Origin: Poecilobothrus nobilitatus
Taxonomy: Eukaryota; Arthropoda; Insecta; Diptera; Dolichopodidae
NCBI GenBank assembly: GCA_947095535.1
Contig: OX352773.1
Span: forward strand, 124,899,911-124,963,910
DNA length: 64,000 nucleotides
Reading direction: 5' to 3'
The notes below the pieces were generated by a model that worked only from the letters and a program-made list of their open reading frames with translations, was not told the DNA's origin and did not search any database. Below, piece by piece: positions 52,956 to 64,000 of this stretch (positions are counted from its first letter, which is position 1; every line of letters begins with the position of its first letter). Made by a program: the position numbers and the translations under genes.

Positions 52956-55710
52956 TTAGTTTAGTTTGATCTGTGTTAGAAAATTGCTGTGTTATATGGG
53001 ATCCAGATTATTATTGTCATATTAGGAGAATTGAGGGAGTACAAAGGGCTTTTACTAGATTTGCTATATTTAAATTAAATTTACTATCAGAACAAATTGA
53101 GTACAATGTAAGATGTAAGTTACTTGGGATAGATAGCTTGGTGAATAGGAGGCATATTGCGTGCATTATGTTTAATTATGATATTTTGAATGGACCTATA
53201 TGTACCCCGCTTAGATCTTTACGTTCTTTCGGTCTCTTAAGTGTTCCTTATCACAGAACAAATTATGCTCGGAATGAAGTGATTACGAAATGCATCATTA
53301 AGTTTAATTCTATTCTTTTTTGTTTGATTTTAATTTATCAAGAAATGTTTTTAAAGAAGCTATTTGAATGCACTTTTTTACTTTCATACTTTTTTTAATA
53401 TTGTAATAACTCTATTAAAATTTCTTGCTTTTAAAATGTAAAGTAAACTAAATTTAAAAAAAAAAAAATGTCAAAGTAAAGATTGATTTTGCTCTGTAAA
53501 TAATTCATGTAGTCCGTATAAATTACTTCGTAGACGAAATAAATAAATTCATTAATAAGCATCTCAAATTCAAACATTTAAGCTGCTCTCCTGTTGGTTA
53601 CTCTGGTACTAAAAGAATATTTATTATTGAAAGCTTATCACCACACACAGCCTCTTTGCTTCGTTTAGCTACGACCATGAAAAAAGATGGATGTCGACAT
53701 AACGTCTACACTAGAAATGGTTTTCTATTTATCATTAAAATGGAAGGTGATGATCCTATCAAAATCATTTGTAGAGAACTACTATTAGCCAGAAGAGGAA
53801 TAAAAGAAATCAAGAGTGAACGAATGCCTATGTATGCCGCTATTGAACTGCTTATATTTATTTATTTTTAATCATTCACATTTTCATTTTATATTACATT
53901 TATTTATATTATTTTTTTACTTCACTTTTATCTTAAATTTTGATGTTTTCAATGTTTGCTATTTTAACAGCACTTATTTTGATTGCAAAAATTTCAGCAT
54001 TTCTCGTTTACTCTTGCTGGTTATCTTTCTGAGTAAATCTTTGCAGGCTCAATTACTTACTAGTTTAATTATTTTTTTTTTAATGCATTTCTCTGACACA
54101 TAAATGTGGATAGGAAATAACACATCCTTTCATTTTCAGGCGTGGCTGTAAATGTCGTAAGGGGGAACTCTCTGGGTGTTTACAGCGAATTTTATAAGCT
54201 CTTGCACACTAGGCCACGAGGCTCCTAGTTTAATTAATAGTTTCATTAATTACTAACTGCTGTGCAATTGGTTCGGGTTTGATTTCAAGCATTACATTAC
54301 GTTCAGCTTTTAAAAATCCAGAACGCCTTAATATTATTCATTTAAATATAAAAAGTCTTTTATCTAAAATTGATATACTTTCGTCATATATTGCGAAAAG
54401 TTAAGCTCACGTTATACTAATATTTGAAACGTGGCAGGATTGCTACATCAGCTCTAATTTATTTATTTATTTATTTCAGTTTAAAACACACTAATTACAA
54501 TAATATATTAAATTTATGAAAATTTATACAAATAAAATGCGTAAAAATAAAAATTAAATTAAATTACGAAAATTTAGGACTAATTAAACTTATAAAATAA
54601 AAAGAAAACATTAAGTGTTAAAAGCTATTACCCTAACCAAAAATTATTTTAATTAAGTTATATAAAAGTATTGAAAAATCGTATAGAATAGCAACAATAA
54701 GCTGAGTGTAGAATGCTAAGGCAGAATCTGAAATAAGGATCTTTTAAGTTGAGTTTTACTCAAATCTAAATTAATTAAATCCTTGTGGTGATTAACTAAC
54801 ATAAATATTCTGCTAATTTTTCCTATAGCTAACTCGACGAAAGGGCACATAAATGAAGTTTACAGATCGAAAGCGATTACTAGTAATTATGTGATTTATA
54901 ATTTTATTTTTTATAAAAGTGTGATTTATAATATTATTTTTTGGTCTTTTAAAACCTATTTAATAAATACAATATCAGCTACCAACTACCCTTTAAGCAA
55001 TATAAACTACCCTTCTAGAACTAATAGTACTTAAGTTTATTAATTTAAATCAATCGAAATACTGTGGTAAATTAATTGGATTGGACCTTTGCAGATTTCA
55101 AAAAGTAAATCTGAGAAAGTTCTTTTGAACAGCTACCATTCTATTTATATGTAAATTATATAGAGTTGACCAAATAGGACTTGCATGTTCAAGATTAGGT
55201 CGAATCAAGGAGGTATATAATGATTTAAGAATGTATGGACCATTAAATTCTTTAGACCACCTTTTAATAAACACTAACATAGACTTAGCTTTATTAATAA
55301 TTTTATCATAATGATCAAGAAACGTAATTTTATAATCAAAGAGTACATATGGTTGTACATTAAATAAAGAGTGTTTTTTAATTCGCATGCCATTAAAATT
55401 ATAGTCCGTAACATTAGGATTAATGCTTCGAGTATATGAAACTGCGGCACATTTATCTACATTTAGGCTAAGATTATTGAGAACACACCAATTCCAAAAA
55501 AAGTTGGTATCATCTTGAAGAAGTAAAGTATCACTGAGAGAACTAATAGTTTTAAAGATTTTCATATCATCAGCGTACATAATAATTTCATAATGTTTAA
55601 TAATTCTAGTAACATCATCTATTGAAAGTATAAAAAGAAGTCGTCCAAAGTATAAAAGAAGTCGGCTTCCTTGAGGTACACCAGAATTAGAAATAAAAGA
55701 ATCTGAAATT
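52956..55710 (+). repeat. Tandem duplication unit 2 (2755 bp)
   Basis: A second copy of 50201-52955. It contains the same RT C-terminal fragment (52973-53398), first-ORF-like fragment (about 53510-53870), endonuclease start (54115-54445) and minus-strand LINE. Confidence 0.9.
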
Positions 55711-55795
55711 ACATTTCTAAATTTAACTTTATAACTTCAGTTGACTAAATTGGAATCGATCCGTTTTAAGAGGAAGCAAATAGAGCCTTGCTTTT
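54452..55795 (-). mobile_element. LINE 3' part (minus strand), second copy
   Basis: The same as 51697-52953 but ~90 bp longer at its 5' side, to the R fragment at 55797. The RT frame with MYADDMKIFK is at 55098-55580. A third copy is at 60926-62269. Confidence 0.85.
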
Positions 55796-55796
55796 T

Positions 55797-55912
55797 ATAC
55801 CCTACACATTAAGTATAGGGTATATTAACTTTGGTATGGTGTTTGTAACCACCAAAAGGAAGCGAGTTAGGTATAGACATGTATATATATTCTGAATCAG
55901 GATCGCCGCCGG
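55797..55912 (-). repeat. R element fragment (end only)
   Basis: TATACCCTACACATTAAG, GGTATATTAACTTTGGTATGG and CTGAATCAGGATCGCC are the same end as R1 at 18390. The element is cut at the GCCGCC/GGTTTAAT join with LINE sequence. A duplicate is at 62271-62386. Confidence 0.8.
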
Positions 55913-56771
55913 TTTAATACAACAGCAAAAAATTTCACTATTAGTGAGCTAAATAACGATTTAGCCAAAATTTAAAAATGGGGTAAAGTCAATAGAGTTG
56001 ATTTCAACACGAAAAAAACCCAATGCTGTCTGATCTCGCGAGAAATTGCCACTACCAATCCCAACCAATTATTCCAGGGAGAGGTTTTGCAGCATTCAAC
56101 AGATTTAAACATGTTGGGTATCGAGTTAAACCAAAAATTTACTTGGTCAAATCACATTTTTGGTATAGCTAGGGATGCAGCTAAATGTGGATGGTGGCAT
56201 CTGAGCTAGATAATGTGCAAAACAGAGCTATTCGTCTTTTCAACGACCCCAGTGTAACTTCAATGCTCACTCCACTCAGACATCGTCGCACAGTTGGGTC
56301 ACTAACCTTGTTTTATAGATATCTCGTAGGGATTAACACCTGCTCGAATGAATTAAAACAGTTTATTGCCTCCGCTCAAAGTTATGGAAATTCGTTTGTC
56401 ATGCGCACGTCCCGCCTGTGGAACCATATACCATCGCATGTGTTCCCTAAAGTTGGTAATTCTTATGTGTACGATTTACTTAAGTTTAAGAAGAACATCA
56501 ACATCTTTCTTCAAAATGTCCCTCAAAATTTTCCTACCTACCCCCATAATCCAAATTTCCCAATTCCAATTTTCCCAATTATCCTTCCCACATCTCTATC
56601 CCCAAAACCAAACTGTACATTCGTATTAAAGGTTCCATCCTAAAATTTGGTTTTAAAAGGGGGGTGGTTTTGGTTGGTTAAAGTCCAACACTACGCTGAG
56701 GAAGCACGTGCAGTTCCTCTTGGTGACTTTCGAGTTTTCCACCAACCCTCGTAAAAAAAAAAAAAAAAAAA
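55913..56771 (+). mobile_element. 3' fragment of the Jockey-like LINE, second copy
   Basis: It matches about 38437-39364, with a ~70-bp deletion after GCTCAAAGTTATGG. It ends in the same A run against the same ATPase sequence, so this is a duplicate of the original insertion. Confidence 0.88.
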
Positions 56772-57098
56772 AGATAAATTACGATGGTGCGAACCTTTAG
56801 TAAATAGTTCGCCTACTTGTTTATTTGCAGAATCTAACATTAAGTCATCTAAAATAATTAAAGTAGATCTATTTTCATTCCCACTAAACTCTTTCGGAAT
56901 ACTGGTGTAATAGTCTATATCAGGAAAATCTATATTCTTCGGAATAGCAGAAATTTCTGGGTTACACCATTTTATTGTTTCAATTTTCGGGTAAATCAAT
57001 CTGTTAATATTTTCAATTAAATTACACACAAATGTTGTTTTTCCACATCCAGATGGTCCTGCTTTCATCATTGTAAATGGATGAATAAAATTAATCAA
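56772..57098 (-). pseudogene. Polinton ATPase N-terminal fragment, second copy
   Basis: As at 39365-39690: GPSGCGKT and LIILDDLM are present, and it is cut by the LINE at SHHRNLS. It differs from the first copy by a few residues. Confidence 0.9.
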
Positions 57099-57194
57099 TT
57101 TTGATCTGTATCTGATGAGAAACTGAATTTAAAATACAAATTGAAAGTTAATATAAAAGCAGCGAACATATTCTTGGTACATTCATTTTGAATT

Positions 57195-57482
57195 ATGGAA
57201 GTAGAGGAGTTCTTAAATATATATTCCTCCGTCTTATTAAATGATCATAAGAAACTATTACTACATCTATTTAAACACATTAAAAATTGTTCTGGAGTAA
57301 ATAAGTACACTTCAATTTATGGTACTCATTTTGCTCTTTGTCCATGGGCATATGATAATTCTACTTCTGGACCAGACACATGTGAATGTTATACAATAGA
57401 AAATTATAGAATCACTTTAGAGAATTTAATTAAATGGTATGAGAATAATGTCAAGATTACAAGTTGTATCAGAAATTCATAG
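57195..57482 (+). CDS. Conserved 95-aa Polinton protein, second copy
   Basis: Intact and identical to 39788-40075 except one residue (Tyr for His in the CEC-x-TIENYR block). It has the same TATAAAAG promoter region upstream and overlaps the integrase start. Confidence 0.6.
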   Translation: MEVEEFLNIYSSVLLNDHKKLLLHLFKHIKNCSGVNKYTSIYGTHFALCPWAYDNSTSGPDTCECYTIENYRITLENLIKWYENNVKITSCIRNS

Positions 57483-58290
57483 AGGTGCTAGAAGAAAATT
57501 TACACGAAGAAAATTTATTCAAAAGGGTTTAAATGATACTTGGCAAATTGATTTGGTTGAAATGATTCCATATGCAAAATTCAATAAGGGATATAAATAT
57601 TTATTAACAGTTATTGATACATTTTCCAAATTTGCGTATGCTGAACCGGTTAAAAACAAAAGCGCTGATAATCTTTTAACCGCAATGAAAAATATTTTTA
57701 AGCGAAAAAACCAAAAAAATTTACAATCTGATCAAGGTACGGAATTTTTCAACAAAAAATTTCAAAATTTAATAAAAAAAAATAAAATTAACCATTATCA
57801 TACATATTCAGAACTAAAAGCATCAACTGTAGAACGTTTTAATCGCACCCTAAAAAACACGATGTGGAAACAATTTAGTTTACAAGGCACATATAAATAG
57901 TTAACTATTCTGTCATCGCTAATAGAAAAATATAACTCAACATATCATCATACAATTAAACTTCCACCTAAAAAGGTTACAAAGAAAAATGAGAAATTGC
58001 TATTAAAAACTGTCTACAATAAATTAAAAGTATTCCGAAAAGCAAAATACAAAGTTGGAGATTTTGTTCGTATAAGTAAATTTAAAGGTATATTTGCAAA
58101 AGGTTATCAACCTAATTGGTCAACAGAAATTTATACAATAACGAAAATAAAAAGAACTGATCCAATAACATACAATTTACTTGATTACACACAAAAACCA
58201 ATAAAAGGATGTTTTTATGAACCTGAACTTACATCTGTTAAACTTCCTAATGTTTACCTTGTAGAAAAAATAATAAGAAAACAAGTAAAA
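57448..58290 (+). pseudogene. Polinton integrase, second copy, one nonsense codon
   Basis: The best-preserved integrase of this subfamily. It has IDLVEM, QSDQGTEFFNKK and STVERFNRTLKN (the three catalytic acids) in one frame. A TAG follows at 57898-57900, then the same frame continues to PNVYLVEKIIRK at the R3 junction. The chromodomain is absent, as in the first copy. Confidence 0.88.
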
Positions 58291-59045
58291 GTAACAGTAA
58301 GTCGATCTAACCGACTTATTTATACCCTACACCTAAAAAATTCAAATTAAATTAAAACCACCACCACAATTCATCTAAAATTTTAGAGACATCAAACGGG
58401 GTAGAACATTCTTATATCAAATTTCAAGTTTATATATTTATTAATTTCGAAGATATGCTTGTTTGGTCTTAGGAGTTGTGTGGAAGATACCCGAACAACC
58501 ATTCTAATTAATCTTAAATTTTGGACAAATCAGGGATTCAGGAAACAACACCCTAGTACCAAATTTGAAGTTTCTATCTTTATTAATTTCGAAGATATGC
58601 ATGTTCGGTTTTGGGAGTTGTATGGGAGGTATCCGAACGAGCACTCCAATTCATCTCAAATTTTAGGCAAATCAGGGATTTAGGAAGCAGCGCCCTCGTA
58701 TCAAATTTGAAGTTGCTATCTTTATTAATTTCGAAGATATGCATGTTCGGTTTTGGGAGTTGTATGGGAGGTACCCGAACAACAACTCCAATTCATCTCA
58801 AATTTTGGACAAATAAGGGATTCAGGAAACAACACCCTAGTACCAAATTTGAAGTTTCTATCTTTATTAATTTCGGAAATATGTGTATTAGGTTTTGGGA
58901 GTTGTATGGGAGGTACTCGAACGCATGGTCCCATTTCGCCCATTTACAATCCCCGCCTTACCTTAGTCATTGTTAACCTACAGTATAAATTTCATCAAGA
59001 TAGCATCATTATTTTTTGAGTTATCGTGCGTACGGACGGACGGAC
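58291..59045 (+). repeat. R3: R element copy, shortened
   Basis: It has the same hairpin start and TATACCCTACACC as R2 and the same insertion point in the integrase. Four array units follow instead of five or six. It is cut within the ACGGACGGACG run at 59045, where the palindrome-derived CCTAAACCTAAG begins. Confidence 0.85.
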
Positions 59046-60169
59046 GACCTAAACCTAAGTTTTGGTTAGGTGGCTTGGCTTTGATAGAAAACATGATTCA
59101 TGGATAAATAAACAAGATATTATTTAATGAAAAAATAATTTATAAACTTTTAGTAAGAAATGGAATGCTGCATCAGGTTTTAAAACTTTTTTTAATTTTG
59201 TATTTAAAGCAAACTTTAAAAACTTTTCATATCTTTACCAGTATTCAGCACTATAGCTTAAGTTTTTTAAATTTTAAATTAAAATATAATTTATATACTA
59301 ACCACTAAGTTTAATTTAGAATATTCAATAACTTTTAATTAAATTTTAAATTATTTTATAAATTTAAAATATTAGCAAGGATCAACCCTATTTACTCAAA
59401 ACGTGTTTTTGCATACTTTCCGACGAGCGTAGACAAATAAACTTTTTTGTATAAGGTTAGAAGGACTCAAATTGTTATAATAGAATGTAAATTTGACTTT
59501 TGGTAAATATGGTGAAACTTTAATAATAATAATTTTGTATTTAAACCAAACTTTAAAAACTTTTCATATCTTCACCCTACCAATTTTTAACATAAGGTTA
59601 GGAGAACTCAAATTGCTATAATAGAATGTAAATTTGACGTTTGGTACATATGTTTAAATTTTAATAACAATTTTGTATTTAAACCAAACTTTGAAATTTT
59701 TAAACAAAACTTTAAAAACTTTTCATATTTTTATTCTAATTTAAAATATTCAGCACTACAGCTTAAGCTTTTTAAATTGCAAATTAAAACATAACTGATA
59801 TACTAATCACAAAGTTAAATTGAGAATAATCAATAAACTTTAATAATAATAAACTTTAAAAACTTTTAAACCAAACTTTGAAAACTTTTCATATCTTCAC
59901 CCTACTAATTTTTTTGCATAAGGTTTAGAGAACTCAAATTGTTATAATAGAAAGTAAATTTGATTTTTGGTAAATATGTTTAAACTTTAATAATAATTTT
60001 GTATTTAAACCAAACTTTGAAATTTTTAAACCAAACTTTAAAAACTTTTCATATTTTTATCCAAATTTAAAATATTCAGCACAATAGCTTTTTTAATTTA
60101 AAACATCAAAGACACAATCCTTTTTACTCATTTTGCATACTTTTTAGACGAGTGTATGCAAATAATTTT
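59046..60169 (+). repeat. MULE-associated subterminal repeats, second copy
   Basis: Near-identical to 41950-43089, including the GGTTAGGTGGCTTGGCT arm but without the full palindrome. No gene. Confidence 0.7.
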
Positions 60170-60845
60170 TTTTGCATACTTTTCGGAGGACTAAAAGCTT
60201 TAAAAAAGCTCCTCCTGCACCAGAACCGGCATATCCATACTACTCAATGAATATGGCCTCGTTTTCAGCTCCAGCCGCATCATATCTGATTTCGAAAAAG
60301 CCAGTGTTGCTGCAGCAAAATCATGAGTCGTCTGAATTTAAAGGCTGTCTTTTTCATTTCGGACAAATTATTTGGAGGCAAGTCCAATCCAAAGGTTTTG
60401 CCACAAAATGAGGTCGAAATGAAAAATTCAGCCTTAACATTCACATGATTAAAAGTGTGGCTTTTGTGCCATCGAGGAAAGTCTTTGATTATTACTCTGC
60501 ATTGAGTAATAATTTAAAGAAAGATAAAGCAGCAAAGGTTATCGCTGATTGGTTTAAGGAAAATTACGTAGGAAATTTTTCTGAAAACCCAATCAGAAAA
60601 ATGTCGCAACCAAAATATCACTCTTCGTTTTGGTCTGTTGCTGGTGATGAAGATCTGCATTATCCAAGAACATCGAATAATGTTGAGGCTTGGCATCGTC
60701 GTCTTCAGGTAAAGATATAATTATTTTTTTATGTTAAAATTATTAACAACAATTTTTTTAAAGACAATTTTTTTAAAGCAATTGGTAAATCCCACATTGG
60801 GCTCTACAAATTAATATTAGAAATGGGGAAGGAATTGCCAATCGC
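60170..60845 (+). pseudogene. MULE-like transposase remnant, third copy
   Basis: The first frame reads MASFSAPAASYLISKKP and then FKGCLFHFGQIIWRQVQSK. After a shift it continues VAFVPSRKVFDYYSAL and ends TSNNVEAWHRRLQ before GTAAAG at 60713. It is cut at about 60845 by the 6474-bp duplication junction. Confidence 0.7.
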
Positions 60846-60925
60846 GAAAGTTAAGCTCACGTTATTGCGAAAAGTTAAGCTCACGTTATACTAATATTTG
60901 AAACGTGGCAGGATTGCTACATCAG

Positions 60926-62269
60926 CTCTAATTTATTTATTTATTTATTTCAGTTTAAAACACACTAATTACAATAATATATTAAATTTATGAAAATTTA
61001 TACAAATAAAATGCGTAAAAATAAAAATTAAATTAAATTACGAAAATTTAGGACTAATTAAACTTATAAAATAAAAAGAAAACATTAAGTGTTAAAAGCT
61101 ATTACCCTAACCAAAAATTATTTTAATTAAGTTATATAAAAGTATTGAAAAATCGTATAGAATAGCAACAATAAGCTGAGTGTAGAATGCTAAGGCAGAA
61201 TCTGAAATAAGGATCTTTTAAGTTGAGTTTTACTCAAATCTAAATTAATTAAATCCTTGTGGTGATTAACTAACATAAATATTCTGCTAATTTTTCCTAT
61301 AGCTAACTCGACGAAAGGGCACATAAAAGAAGTTTACAGATCGAAAGCGATTACTAGTAATTATGTGATTTATAATTTTATTTTTTATAAAAGTGTGATT
61401 TATAATATTATTTTTTGGTCTTTTAAAACCTATTTAATAAATACAATATCAGCTACCAACTACCCTTTAAGCAATATAAACTACCCTTCTAGAACTAATA
61501 GTACTTAAGTTTATTAATTTAAATCAATCGAAATACTGTGGTAAATTAATTGGATTGGACCTTTGCAGATTTCAAAAAGTAAATCTGAGAAAGTTCTTTT
61601 GAACAGCTACCATTCTATTTATATGTAAATTATATAGAGTTGACCAAATAGGACTTGCATGTTCAAGATTAGGTCGAATCAAGGAGGTATATAATGATTT
61701 AAGAATGTATGGACCATTAAATTCTTTAGACCACCTTTTAATAAACACTAACATAGACTTAGCTTTATTAATAATTTTATCATAATGATCAAGAAACGTA
61801 ATTTTATAATCAAAGAGTACATATGGTTGTACATTAAATAAAGAGTGTTTTTTAATTCGCATGCCATTAAAATTATAGTCCGTAACATTAGGATTAATGC
61901 TTCGAGTATATGAAACTGCGGCACATTTATCTACATTTAGGCTAAGATTATTGAGAACACACCAATTCCAAAAAAAGTTGGTATCATCTTGAAGAAGTAA
62001 AGTATCACTGAGAGAACTAATAGTTTTAAAGATTTTCATATCATCAGCGTACATAATAATTTCATAATGTTTAATAATTCTAGTAACATCATCTATTGAA
62101 AGTATAAAAAGAAGTCGTCCAAAGTATAAAAGAAGTCGGCTTCCTTGAGGTACACCAGAATTAGAAATAAAAGAATCTGAAATTACATTTCTAAATTTAA
62201 CTTTATAACTTCAGTTGACTAAATTGGAATCGATCCGTTTTAAGAGGAAGCAAATAGAGCCTTGCTTTT
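60926..62269 (-). mobile_element. LINE 3' part (minus strand), third copy
   Basis: The same as 54452-55795. The RT frame with MYADDMKIFK is at 61572-62054 and identical in translation. Confidence 0.85.
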
Positions 62270-62270
62270 T

Positions 62271-62386
62271 ATACCCTACACATTAAGTATAGGGTATATT
62301 AACTTTGGTATGGTGTTTGTAACCACCAAAAGGAAGCGAGTTAGGTATAGACATGTATATATATTCTGAATCAGGATCGCCGCCGG
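62271..62386 (-). repeat. R element fragment, duplicate
   Basis: Same as 55797-55912. Confidence 0.8.
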
Positions 62387-63245
62387 TTTAATACAACAGC
62401 AAAAAATTTCAGTGTTAGTGAGCTAAATAACGATTTAGCCAAAATTTAAAAATGGGGTAAAGTCAATAGAGTTGATTTCAACACGAAAAAAACCCAATGC
62501 TGTCTGATCTCGCGAGAAATTGCCACTACCAATCCCAACCAATTATTCCAGGGAGAGGTTTTGCAGCATTCAACAGATTTAAACATGTTGGGTATCGAGT
62601 TAAACCAAAAATTTACTTGGTCAAATCACATTTTTGGTATAGCTAGGGATGCAGCTAAATGTGGATGGTGGCATCTGAGCTAGATAATGTGCAAAACAGA
62701 GCTATTCGTCTTTTCAACGACCCCAGTGTAACTTCAATGCTCACTCCACTCAGACATCGTCGCACAGTTGGGTCACTAACCTTGTTTTATAGATATCTCG
62801 TAGGGATTAACACCTGCTCGAATGAATTAAAACAGTTTATTGCCTCCGCTCAAAGTTATGGAAATTCGTTTGTCATGCGCACGTCCCGCCTGTGGAACCA
62901 TATACCATCGCATGTGTTCCCTAAAGTTGGTAATTCTTATGTGTACGATTTACTTAAGTTTAAGAAGAACATCAACATCTTTCTTCAAAATGTCCCTCAA
63001 AATTTTCCTACCTACCCCCATAATCCAAATTTCCCAATTCCAATTTTCCCAATTATCCTTCCCACATCTCTATCCCCAAAACCAAACTGTACATTCGTAT
63101 TAAAGGTTCCATCCTAAAATTTGGTTTTAAAAGGGGGGTGGTTTTGGTTGGTTAAAGTCCAACACTACGCTGAGGAAGCACGTGCAGTTCCTCTTGGTGA
63201 CTTTCGAGTTTTCCACCAACCCTCGTAAAAAAAAAAAAAAAAAAA
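62387..63245 (+). mobile_element. 3' fragment of the Jockey-like LINE, third copy
   Basis: Same as 55913-56771, including the internal deletion and the A run at the ATPase junction. Confidence 0.88.
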
Positions 63246-63572
63246 AGATAAATTACGATGGTACGAACCTTTAGTAAATAGTTCGCCTACTTGTTTATTT
63301 GCAGAATCTAACATTAAGTCATCTAAAATAATTAAAGTAGATCTATTTTCATTCCCACTAAACTCTTTCGGAATACTGGTGTAATAGTCTATATCAGGAA
63401 AATCTATATTCTTCGGAATAGCAGAAATTTCTGGGTTACACCATTTTATTGTTTCAATTTTCGGGTAAATCAATCTGTTAATATTTTCAATTAAATTACA
63501 CACAAATGTTGTTTTTCCACATCCAGATGGTCCTGCTTTCATCATTGTAAATGGATGAATAAAATTAATCAA
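63246..63572 (-). pseudogene. Polinton ATPase N-terminal fragment, third copy
   Basis: Same as 56772-57098 with one residue changed (SYHRNLS). Walker A and B are kept. Confidence 0.9.
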
Positions 63573-63668
63573 TTTTGATCTGTATCTGATGAGAAACTGA
63601 ATTTAAAATACAAATTGAAAGTTAATATAAAAGCAGCGAACATATTCTTGGTACATTCATTTTGAATT

Positions 63669-63956
63669 ATGGAAGTAGAGGAGTTCTTAAATATATATTC
63701 CTCCGTCTTATTAAATGATCATAAGAAACTATTACTACATCTATTTAAACACATTAAAAATTGTTCTGGAGTAAATAAGTACACTTCAATTTATGGTACT
63801 CATTTTGCTCTTTGTCCATGGGCATATGATAATTCTACTTCTGGACCAGACACATGTGAATGTTATACAATAGAAAATTATAGAATCACTTTAGAGAATT
63901 TAATTAAATGGTATGAGAATAATGTCAAGATTACAAGTTGTATCAGAAATTCATAG
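63669..63956 (+). CDS. Conserved 95-aa Polinton protein, third copy
   Basis: Intact and identical in translation to the copy at 57195. Confidence 0.6.
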   Translation: MEVEEFLNIYSSVLLNDHKKLLLHLFKHIKNCSGVNKYTSIYGTHFALCPWAYDNSTSGPDTCECYTIENYRITLENLIKWYENNVKITSCIRNS

Positions 63957-64000
63957 AGGTGCTAGAAGAAAATTTACACGAAGAAAATTTATTCAAAAGG
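63922..64000 (+). pseudogene. Polinton integrase start, third copy, cut by the window end
   Basis: Only the first ~26 codons (MSRLQVVSEIHRGARRKF…) are in the window. By the 6474-bp period it should continue like 57448-58290. Confidence 0.8.

Larger units (their letters stand above)
60870..64000 (+). repeat. Second unit of a 6474-bp tandem duplication
   Basis: It repeats 54396-57526 at a constant offset of 6474 bp with very few differences and runs off the window end. At the junction (60846-60895) the phrase AAAGTTAAGCTCACGTTAT occurs twice, 25 bp apart, as a micro-duplication. Confidence 0.88.

Overview
The window is AT-rich, intron-poor and made almost entirely of eukaryotic transposable elements. 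Several superfamilies typical of arthropods are nested in one another: Polinton/Maverick elements, a BEL/Pao LTR retrotransposon primed by tRNA-Tyr, a mariner/Tc1 element, a Jockey-like LINE, at least one other LINE family, a Penelope-like element with a GIY-YIG domain, and MULE-like transposase remnants. I infer an insect genome and cannot name the order with confidence. No ordinary host gene is certain. The only candidate is a small spliced gene near 29.6-30.3 kb.

Left third (1-18.4 kb): a 15.2-kb Polinton (element A, 1972-17128) has long terminal inverted repeats and near-perfect 6-bp target duplications. Its gene set is complete but decayed. On the plus strand lie the packaging ATPase, a small basic/hydrophobic protein, a KWYLYRQNL-type protein, the minor capsid protein, a pVI-like protein, the major capsid protein, an RNase-H-like accessory protein, the adenain-type protease and a ~190-aa accessory protein. 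On the minus strand lie an acidic repeat protein, a polyQ protein, a chromodomain integrase and a protein-primed PolB. Element A sits inside the PolB gene of a second, unrelated and older Polinton, whose halves flank it (1869-1971 and 17129-18383). The left 2.36 kb was afterwards tandemly duplicated, giving the partial copy at 1-1868.

18.4-30.7 kb: an unclassified repeat element (R1) with a ~145-bp tandem array is split by a BEL/Pao element (TSD AATAC), which itself carries an internally deleted mariner element. After this come a ~1.3-kb repeat with inverted ends, a candidate three-exon gene, and a GC-rich 28-bp minisatellite.

30.7-42 kb: Polinton C, a different subfamily from A, has most of the same genes in the same order but is fragmented. 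A 3.2-kb LINE interrupts its ATPase and an R element cuts off its integrase. An intact 95-aa ORF lies between the ATPase and the integrase.

42-50 kb: MULE-like remnants in inverted orientation flank a Penelope-like insertion with an inverted 5' part. A close relative of Polinton C (fragment D) follows.

50-64 kb: two tiers of very recent tandem duplication, with units of 2755 bp and 6474 bp. They carry LINE fragments and further copies of the Polinton C ATPase/95-aa/integrase segment. They are so similar that either a very young duplication or an assembly error is possible.

Within an intact Polinton the integrase inserts the DNA, PolB replicates it, and the ATPase, protease and two capsid proteins would build a particle. 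In this window every one of those genes that I can read through is broken.
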